DNA from: Talpa occidentalis
Taxonomy: Eukaryota; Chordata; Mammalia; Eulipotyphla; Talpidae
DNA: 64,000 nucleotides
Assembly (NCBI RefSeq): GCF_014898055.3
Contig: NW_023602073.1
Coordinates: 21,933,784 to 21,997,783, forward strand
Direction: 5' to 3'
Shown: positions 56,661 to 64,000 of the stretch, piece after piece
Numbering within the stretch: position 1 is the first letter of the stretch
Layout: every line of letters begins with the position of its first letter
Translations under genes and position numbers: made by a program
Notes under the pieces: model-generated
What the model was told of the DNA's origin: nothing
The model's database searches: none
The model's input: the letters and a program-made list of their open reading frames with translations, nothing else

Positions 56661-57957
56661 GTGAGTCATAGGTGGGGCCGGGGGAGGGGGGGGTGCTGTG
56701 TCTACACCCACGCAGCCAGCCATAGACATGGGGGAAACTGGGTTCAAACCCATCACCCAGAGTCACGGACATGGGGCACCTGCAATCATAGCTGGTTGCC
56801 TTTCCATCAAGCTGAGTTACCAAGAGTCTTGCTTTACAATGAAGTTTTAGGTTACCCTTCTTTCATAAGCCCTGGATCTTTGTTCTTCCTTTGGAAAACT
56901 TTTTTTTCGAAAATGATGAATATTTATTGTTTAAAGAATTCAAGCAATAAAGAAAAGTATAAAGAAGTGAGTAAAATCTCACCATCTCAGTTCTGTTAAC
57001 ACTCGACTGACCATCCTTCCTGTCACCTCTTTATGACCTAAGGGCGACCCATTTTGGGGGGAGTGTAAGGGGGAGTCCTCTGGTCAAATCATTTTGAGAG
57101 ACATCTCTATATTATATTCTCCACCTGAAGGTCACAGAGAACACTAGCATTTTTTATAGGCTTGCAAAACTGTTGCTGCAAACACTTTTGACATGACAAC
57201 TAGTGCTGTAGCAAATATCCTTAAGTATTTGAATTCTTTTCAATCGTTTTAGTATTTCCTTAGGGAAAATAAGGGATTCATATTATCCTACCCAAAAGCC
57301 ATGGGATTTCACACACCAGAAATTGCTTCTGAGCACTTCCATTTGCTAAAGTAGATTTTACTGATCCCTTTGTCCTTGGTTAACCTGAAGCCCAGACAGA
57401 ACTAACTGCTGTTTCTAGTTCTTTCTGTGATTATTAGAAAGGTAGAATATGTTTCTGTATATTCTAGATTCACTTGTAAACTGGCTGTTAATAGTCTTTT
57501 CAAGTTTTTATTTGAATTTCTTTGACTTTTTTGAGCTCTTGATGTAATAAGAAAATCAATCTTTTACCATGTGGGTGGCAAATATTTTCACCAACTTAGT
57601 TTTCTTCATGCTATCTCTACTTATGTATTATTAATTTATTATATTTTGGCAGTCCAGTAGTTTTAAGTCAGTATACAGCCAAATACCTTGTTTGGGGATT
57701 TCTGACAAGATTATTTAAAAAAAACTTTCCACAAATAAGATTATAAAATTATTCAGCCATGTTTTCTTATAGTGTTTTATTATATATGTAAATGATATAT
57801 ATAATTTCAATATTTGCAGTTAAATTTTCAATCCATTTGATTCATATTGACCTGTGAAGGCTGAAGGGAAGTACTTACTTGATTTTTATCTGAATCACTA
57901 ACCTATCACACCCCATATATTAGATAACTAATTTGTCACTCAAAGATGACATGGTGT
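56661..57957. other. AT-rich intergenic DNA, partly decayed repeats
   Basis: Segments at 56.89-57.30 kb (GATGAATATTTATTGTTTAA, AAGTATAAAGAAGTGAG) and 57.5-57.9 kb (GTGGGTGGCAAATATTTTCA) resemble old antisense LINE-derived sequence. No gene recognised. Confidence 0.4.
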
Positions 57958-58161
57958 CTTTTTTATTGATATATATTTGACATGTAACCTTATATAAATT
58001 TGAGGTATATTTACTGATTTAGCATGTAGATATAATTTAATAGCTCTGCTTTGCAGTCTGTTACTACCTCCACCTCCTGACACAGTTATTCATTTTTGTA
58101 GTTGGAATAATTAAGATCTAGTTTATTACCAAGTTGGATGAATATAAAACAATATTATCTC
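57958..58161 (-). mobile_element. Old L1 3' UTR, reverse orientation
   Basis: TCTTTTTTATTGATATATAT, TTGACATGTAACCTTATATA and AGCATGTAGATATAATTTAA resemble antisense L1M 3' UTR; truncated where the following SINE begins. Confidence 0.5.
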
Positions 58162-58420
58162 AGACCTCCCTGGTGGTACAGGGGGTTGAGCGTTGCGCTG
58201 TGAAGCTGTCTGCAGCCTTTGTGGTGTGAGTTTAATCCCTGGCCAGCTGACAGCAACCCACATGGCGTGGCAGACCTCTCCTGTCTCACCCACTGCTCCC
58301 CTCAGCAGTGTATTTCGGCATATCTGCCTGTTCTGCTTCCTACTGTCTCTGGTGAATCTTCTCACTCCCCGCGACTGTGGCTTGTACCCCACTTCTAAAA
58401 AAATAAAATAATGTTATCTC
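58144..58420 (+). mobile_element. tRNA-derived SINE, 'GCGCTGTGAAG' type, 18-bp imperfect duplication
   Basis: Head GACCTCCCTGGTGGTACAGG, TGCGCTGTGAAGCTGTC, body GGCGTGGCAGACCTCTCCTG, short tail CTAAAAAAATAAAATAA. Flanking ATAAAACAATATTATCTC and ATAAAATAATGTTATCTC differ at two sites, so this insertion is somewhat older. Confidence 0.88.
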
Positions 58421-59309
58421 TATTCACAATATTGTGTATTCTTTTCAAATTTATTTTACACTTCTCATTTAGGAATATTCACTTTTATAGACAATGTATA
58501 GTCATATACATCGTGTAATGTATACCACTATAAATATGCTCGATGTATATACATTGATACATTATACAATGTGTATACATTCACTCTTATATATAGTGTA
58601 CAGTGTAAGTTGCATGGGTTTTAAAATACATAAATAATTGTGTCACCCTGCATTAGAAGGTCAGGATTATTGAAGTATTTAAATAATACAATTGTGTCAT
58701 TCTTGTCAAGTGATTAAAAGCAAGTCAAGTAGAAATTATGTTTCTGGTTTTACCACTAAGCCATTCCACAAACTTGAACCCTTCCTCTCAATCCTTCCAG
58801 AAATTGTGGCCAAAAAACATAAGCCTGTTTTATAGATATGCTTGTACATTATTAAATGATGAGGACAAAGAAATATTACCATACTGAATGTTATTCTGTA
58901 GCAATGAGGAAGCATGGTCCAGTTTTCATTTTATTTCGCCCAGAACAAAGAACTATGGTCTCTTAAACATTTTTAGATAGTTTAAAAAAACTGGTTCACA
59001 AAACAGAGAGGAAAAGTTTCATCACCCCCCCACCGCCCCCCGTAATTCTTTTTCAATGGCCTTCACAGCCTTTACCATGTCAACTCTTCTCCTCCCTGAC
59101 CATTGCTCTCCTGGATTGGCATTTAAGTGGGATGGTATGGTGTGCCTCTGAGTATGGCTCTTAAATTCTACTTGGCAAAATGCCCATGAGCCCCCTCTAT
59201 CGTGGGTGCATCAAGAATTGACCGCTCTTTATTGCAGGACAGTATTTATTGTAGCATAATTTGTTGATCTTTTCACCAGTTGAAGCCATTTGGAATGTTT
59301 TTCTTTTTG
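58421..59309. other. AT-rich intergenic DNA
   Basis: Contains a palindrome-rich AT tract at 58490-58620 (ATACATCGTGTAATGTATAC, TATATACATTGATACATTAT). No gene recognised. Confidence 0.5.
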
Positions 59310-59745
59310 TGGGATAGAATAAAGTTGTTATGGACTGAACTTTGGAGCCCCCACACCCCAATTTCATATGTTGAAATCCTAACCTCCAATGTGACCATAT
59401 TAGGAAGTAGGGGATTTGAGGGGTGATTAGGTTATGAGGCCTAATCATGGTATGTGTCCTTATAATGAGGGGTAGGGGATGGGGTGGGGTAAAAATAAAG
59501 AAGGAAGGGAGCACAATGGGGACTATAGTAGGGGTGCATTACAGCCATGATACCCAATCGTGGAGGGAGCCTAATGTTACCTTAATTTAAAAAAATAAAA
59601 TTAAATAATTAATAGAGAGAAAGACTGCAAAGTATCTATAATTTGGCCTTAGATTTCTTGTCTCTAGAAATATGAGAAATAAATATCTGTTGCTTAAATT
59701 ACACAGTCTGTAGGATTCTGTTACAGCAATCCGAATAAATCAATT
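59310..59745 (+). mobile_element. Ancient MaLR (MLT1/MST-like) LTR, interrupted
   Basis: TTATGGACTGAACTTTGGAG, CATATGTTGAAATCCTAACC, GGGGTGATTAGGTTATGAGG and, after an insertion, TATGAGAAATAAATATCTGT with ACACAGTCTGTAGGATTCTG follow sense MaLR order. Confidence 0.75.
59469..59610 (+). mobile_element. Short element inside the LTR, L1 3'-terminus-like
   Basis: GGGGTAGGGGATGGGGTGGGG, then AATCGTGGAGGGAGCCTAAT, GTTACCTTAATT and an A-rich tail. About 50 terminal bases resemble 33788-33845. The G-rich tract plus short 3' terminus suggests a severely truncated L1 end. Confidence 0.4.
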
Positions 59746-60172
59746 TTTTAACATTTGCCTACAGGTTTTTGTGAGAACATACATTGTCATTTCTGGTGGG
59801 TAAGTCCCTAGTGTGTCTTAGTGTGTCTTAATTTTATAAGAGACTGCCTCACTGTTTCTCTAAAGTAGCTGGACCATTTTGCATACACTTGCAATGTATG
59901 ATAGTTCCAGTTGCTCCAAATTCTTGTCAACACTTGGTATTTTCAACACTTGCTATTTTCCTTTTTTTTTTTTAGTCCATTTTAAGGGTGTGTAAGGGAA
60001 AGTTCATTGTAGTTTTAACTTACATTTCTCTCATGGTGAAAAGATGTCAAACATCTTTTATGGTGTTTATTTGCCTTTGCATATCTTCTTTGGTGAAGTG
60101 CTTTTTTAATTCTTGCACCAAATTGCACCAATTAGGTTGTCCTCTTGTTTGTAAATTGGCATGGTCACTTTT
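59746..60172 (-). mobile_element. Older L1, reverse orientation (left half of nested locus)
   Basis: CATTTCTGGTGGGTAAGTCC, GTAGCTGGACCATTTTGCAT, TTTAACTTACATTTCTCTCA and TTTGCCTTTGCATATCTTCT follow antisense L1 order. It resumes at 60735 after the next insertion. Confidence 0.75.
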
Positions 60173-60734
60173 TATTGCTGCATTTTCTTTTTTTTTTAAT
60201 TGTTTTTTTTATATTTTATTTTATATAAATCTTACATCATTTTTCATTTTTGCACAATATATGCATTTTGATTTTGGTTATATTCCCCATAAAATACCCA
60301 CCCCCCTTATTTTGGCCATAATCCCTCCTCTCCTCCCCTCGCCCCTGTTAGTGTGTCTCTGGTTTATGGTTGCTTGTTGATTTTGATTTTTTCTTTATTA
60401 TAATTAGCATTTTTCCTGGTCCCTTATTTTGGTTTTCTAAGTTCCTGCTATGAGTGAGATCATCCAATATTTTTCTTTTTCTTTCTGGCTTACTTTGCTG
60501 AGCATGATCAAATTAAATACTTGGGAATAAACCTAACAAAAGAGGTAAAGAACCTATACAAAGAAAACTATAAAACACTGTTTAAAGAAATAGAAGAAGA
60601 CACAAAGAAATGGAAAGACATCCCCTGCTCATGGATTGGAAGAATTAACATTATCAAAATGGCCATCCTACCAAAAGCAATATACAGATTCAATGCTATT
60701 CCAATAAAAATTTCAATGATATTGCTGCATTTTC
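60173..60734 (-). mobile_element. L1 insertion with 5' inversion and 15-bp target-site duplication
   Basis: 60188-60508 is the antisense L1 3' UTR starting at a T-tract. At about 60509 the strand flips to sense ORF2 (TACTTGGGAATAAACCTAAC, TGGAAAGACATCCCCTGCTC). Its translation [20 protein letters not shown] is L1 ORF2 protein, a broken fragment. TATTGCTGCATTTTC stands at both ends (60173-60187 and 60720-60734). This is a clean twin-primed L1 within an older L1. Confidence 0.9.
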
Positions 60735-60834
60735 GTATCTATGTAAGTTTGTTTCTGGATACTGTTTCAGTCCATTAATCTACCTGGGCCAGGACCCAAC
60801 AGTTTTTATTATTGTAAGTGCTTTATTACTGTAA
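60735..60834 (-). mobile_element. Older L1, reverse orientation (right half)
   Basis: GTTTGTTTCTGGATACTGTT, TCAGTCCATTAATCTACCTG and TTATTATTGTAAGTGC continue the antisense ORF2 order interrupted at 60172. Confidence 0.65.
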
Positions 60835-61131
60835 GAATAGATTTCATTCGGGCCTCCCTGGTGGCGCAAGGGGTTAAGACACAACCTATGAAGCTATCAC
60901 CAGCCACTGCAGCACGAGTTCCAACCCCGGCCAGGGAGCTACCCACATGGCACAGCAGACCTATCCTGACTCGCCCGCTGCTCCCCTCAGCAGTGTATTT
61001 CAGTCACTCTGCCTGTTCTGCTCCCCACTCTGTCTCTGGTGAATCCTCTCACCTCCCACACCTCTGGCCTGTACCCCAGTTCTTGTATACATAAATAAGT
61101 ATTTTTTTTTAAAAAGGAATAGATTTCATTC
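60835..61131 (+). mobile_element. tRNA-derived SINE with perfect 15-bp target-site duplication
   Basis: Head GGGCCTCCCTGGTGGCGCAA with TTAAGACACAACCTATGAAG, tail CTTGTATACATAAATAAGTA. GAATAGATTTCATTC is at 60835-60849 and 61117-61131. One of the youngest-looking copies here. Confidence 0.95.
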
Positions 61132-62184
61132 ATATGAGACAAGTCTTCCTTTACATTTCTTTTTCAAAATATTCTCTACTATTTTCAAATACGTATTGCC
61201 AGGATAACTTTACAACAATTTTCTCCCAAGTTCTCTCCAAATTCTTTGAGATGTTTACCTGAAATGATATTAAATTAAACAAAATAATTTAGGAAATATT
61301 ACTCTTTCTAACATCATCTTCCAATCCAAGAAAAGACGGATCTTCTTCCTTTATTAAAATCTTTATGTGTGTCTGATGGGTTGTTTTTTTAAAGTATTCA
61401 TATTTAGTTTATTTTCATATACAGCATTCGTTAAATCATAGATAAAATCAGAAATGAAAACAGAGCTTTTTGGCAAGCTCTAGTTCAGTCCCAAAGTGGA
61501 CAGGCTTGACACTGGAGCTGGACAATGATATTTTTACATCTGTCCTATTTTAGCTATTTGTAAAAACTTACAGCATTCAATTTGAGGATTAGAAAAGCAA
61601 ATAGCCCCAGTTACAGTTAAGACTCCATCTCTTCACACAGCCCATAACTCTTTACAGTGAATGAAAACTCTTTCAGTTCATTTTTCACCCAAGGGGTGCT
61701 GACCTTTTCCTGAGACATTCCAGAAGGAATCCACATCGCCACTGCGGCTTGCAGCCACTCATAGGTAGCTACACATTTGCCACACATTCAACAGCACTTT
61801 CTTAGATTCTAGTATAAACACACTCCCAGGCAAGCACTTTTTCTTTTGAAAAGAACTCCATAGCCTGATATACAAAATAATTCTTATGTATAAGAATCCA
61901 ATCATCAGCCTACCTGCCACTCTGCCTCATCTCATCACTTGGTGATCAAGTGATCAAAATGATTGAGTCCAGTCCACTTTTCCTGACAGTCCCAAGCTTA
62001 TTTTTAAGAGATCCCTTCAGTAATCTACAATTCTGAAGTCAGAAAATAGCTCTTGTATATCTGATTCTTCATAAACTTTCAGTGATGTGAGTGTTTCAGC
62101 TTCCATGATGAAGCTTGGTCATAGAACTGTTGCTTCCTAGGGCTTTCCCACCCTGCAGAATTCAACAGGCATTTTTTGACTGTG
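61132..62184. other. AT-rich intergenic DNA, no gene seen
   Basis: No named repeat recognised with confidence; some may be older L1. No coding region supported. Confidence 0.45.
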
Positions 62185-62880
62185 TTATTTTCTCATTGAA
62201 GTACATGGTTACAACACTGTATATGATTCAGAGGTGTAAGTTTACACCTCTTCAGATATATGTCACCATACCATACTCACCACCAAAACACCCATAATCT
62301 TCCACCATAATCCATTGAGCCCCCTCCCCTAGATACTACTCAGCCCCCTATCTTACCCCTCTGGTAGCCTCAATTGTCAAGTTTCCAGGGTTTGTTTTGG
62401 TTTAATTTTGCCTGTTCCTTTATTTCTCTATATTCTACATATAAGAGATACTATTTGGTATTTGTCTTCCTCCTTCTGACTTATTTCACTTACCTTAATC
62501 CTCTCCATTTCCATCCATGTTATTGTAAATGGAAAGATTTCATCATTTTTATAGCTGAGTAGTATTCCATTGTGTATATATAGACCACATGTTCATAATC
62601 TCCTCAACAGTCCTTGGGAACATAGGTTGTTTCCTCAGCTTTGCTAATGTGGATTGTGCTGCAGTGGACACGGGAGAGCATCTATGTCTGAGAACTAGTG
62701 TTTTGCATTATTCAAGTAAGTACTTAAGAGTGGAGTTGCTAGATCATAGGGTAGAAGTGTTTTAAATATTTTTGAGAAACCATCATATTTTTCCATAAGG
62801 GCTGGACTAGTCTGTGTTCTCACCAACAGTGTACAAAGTTTCCTTGACTTCCACATCTCTGCCAGCATCAAGGAGACATT
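62185..62880 (-). mobile_element. L1 3' end, reverse orientation
   Basis: GTACATGGTTACAACACTGT (UTR), TCTGACTTATTTCACTTACC, AGCTGAGTAGTATTCCATTG, GAGTGGAGTTGCTAGATCAT and TTCTCACCAACAGTGTACAA follow antisense L1 order. Confidence 0.88.
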
Positions 62881-63159
62881 TTATGATACAGACTAAGCTT
62901 CCTTACAAGAGACACCAAATTGCAATGACTGCAATGACTTCTCTCTTATGCTGAAGTACAAGCTCATGTAGTCACATGAGCTCCATGACTGTCAGGGGTC
63001 CAAACTTCTTCTTACTGCTCCCCCATGCTTCAGTGTGCCCCTTATATGCATGGTCCAGAATGACATTCCAGCCACTAGTCATACAGTGGAGGTTGGGTCC
63101 TCCCCTTTAACAGCATGAATCAGAGGTTGCACATGACCCGTTCATGTATATTTCTTTGG

Positions 63160-63740
63160 CCAGTGGATTAGTTACCTGTTGTTGGATAACAAATTGTCCC
63201 CCAAGCTTAGCCTTTCTAAAACAACAAATATTTATTATTTCACAGTTTCTATGGGTCAGGAATCTGGGTATGGTTTTGCTGGGAGCCTCTAGCTCAAGGT
63301 CTCTGCTGAAGTTGCCACTGAGTTGTCACCAGGGGCCGTGATCTCTTCTGAAGTTCTGACTGGGGGAATCCTCTTCTCAGTTATGCATGTGATTGTGGGC
63401 AGGTCTGAGTTCCCTGGGGTATCAGTCAGAGGCCACCCCTAATTTCTTGCTGCACAGAGCAGCTGTAGCAGCTGGCTTCGCTCATAGCAAGTGAGTGAGA
63501 GGGACAAAGCACCAAGATGCAAGACACAATCTTTTTATTGCCAAACCTTGGAAAAGAGCTTTCCTTTCTTTCTAAGAAGATGCAGGGCACAGATGGGGAC
63601 CACCCAATCTTTCCTGATCAATTTGCTTGCTGCTCATGTAAAACAATGAAGAAGAAAGAGAAAGACAGAAGCCACGGTTGTCTGGGACATGGCAGGCCGC
63701 CACCACCACCAGGATTCATTATCTAGCCACATCCTAGTTA
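63160..63740. mobile_element. Old interspersed repeat, family unresolved
   Basis: TTACCTGTTGTTGGATAACA, AAACAACAAATATTTATTAT, TCTATGGGTCAGGAATCTGG and CTCAAGGTCTCTGCTGAAG match a common ancient mammalian repeat (LTR- or DNA-transposon-derived) from memory; family not assigned. Confidence 0.5.
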
Positions 63741-63891
63741 TGATAGAGGTTGGAAAAGGTCCCCTTTATTTGTTGCATCAATGTGCCTAGCTAAAATTCT
63801 CTATTAATCTGACAAGAAGAGAATGTATAATAATGAAGCAGATTCCACCTCCAATAAACCTTAGGAGACATTTTATAGAACAACCATCCTG

Positions 63892-64000
63892 GACCTCCCC
63901 TCGTGGCGCAGCAGTTGAGCGCTGGGCTGTGAAGCTGCCCACAGCTTCTGCAGCACTGGTTCAATCCCCAGCTGCTGGCAAGGGTCCCACATGGCGCACA
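63892..64000 (+). mobile_element. tRNA-derived SINE head, cut by the window end
   Basis: GACCTCCCCTCGTGGCGCAG, GAGCGCTGGGCTGTGAAGCT, B box GTTCAATCCC, TCCCACATGGCGCA. The window ends inside the body. Confidence 0.88.

Noticed and set aside
60521..60778. 85-codon ORF resembling L1 ORF2 protein
   Set aside because: A genuine L1 ORF2 fragment, but a broken piece within a twin-primed insertion; annotated as a mobile element, not a gene.
60850..60940. tRNA-like A and B boxes in the SINE heads
   Set aside because: These are pol III promoter boxes of SINEs, not functional tRNA genes; no intact cloverleaf or CCA-end context.

Overview
This 64-kb window is mammalian nuclear DNA carrying one recognisable protein-coding gene, the forkhead transcription factor FOXF2. 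The gene is complete: exon 1 CDS 22033-23218, a 3.27-kb GT-AG intron, exon 2 CDS 26486-26652, and a canonical poly(A) signal at 27403. Spliced, it encodes 450 residues. No other protein gene is supported; the many other ORFs are short, lack family features, and mostly lie in repeats or GC-rich DNA. The organism is a placental mammal. The young SINE is a tRNA-derived family with a pol III A/B-box head, a roughly 250-bp body and an AATAAATAAATCT-like tail, and it is not Alu, B1, Bov-tA, CHR, CAN or ERE. It resembles what I remember of Rhin-1-type SINEs, so a horseshoe or roundleaf bat is my best guess, at moderate to low certainty.

Layout. 1-9.5 kb: intergenic DNA with SINEs, one old MaLR LTR and an L1 fragment. 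9.5-20.8 kb: SINE-poor upstream domain with several separate GC/CpG-rich patches (about 9.8-10.6, 11.0-11.6, 14.05-15.1 and 20.1-20.8 kb), two orphan TATA boxes (14009, 17227) and a FOX/TATA-like AT motif (9535). 20.95-23.3 kb: CpG-island promoter and exon 1, with a dense G-quadruplex-prone tract and a small upstream ORF. A mir-6720-like hairpin lies antisense inside the forkhead codons. 23.2-27.4 kb: intron, exon 2 and 3' UTR. 27.5-37 kb: mostly single-copy flank with a candidate regulatory element at 28.74-28.99 kb (two forkhead sites and a CTCF-like site) and further CTCF-like motifs. 37-64 kb: increasingly repeat-rich and AT-rich, with SINEs, L1 3' ends (two carrying twin-priming inversions), MIRs, MaLR LTRs and local duplications.

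Functionally the window is a developmental transcription-factor locus: one compact two-exon gene surrounded by candidate regulatory DNA, then repeat-dominated gene desert. I found no unprecedented system such as a gene cluster, array or defence island. The points most worth a second look are regulatory (antisense miRNA hairpin, uORF with weak main start, orphan TATA boxes, CTCF-like motifs in divergent orientation) and retrotransposon-structural (a three-layer nested L1/L1/SINE insertion with readable target-site duplications).
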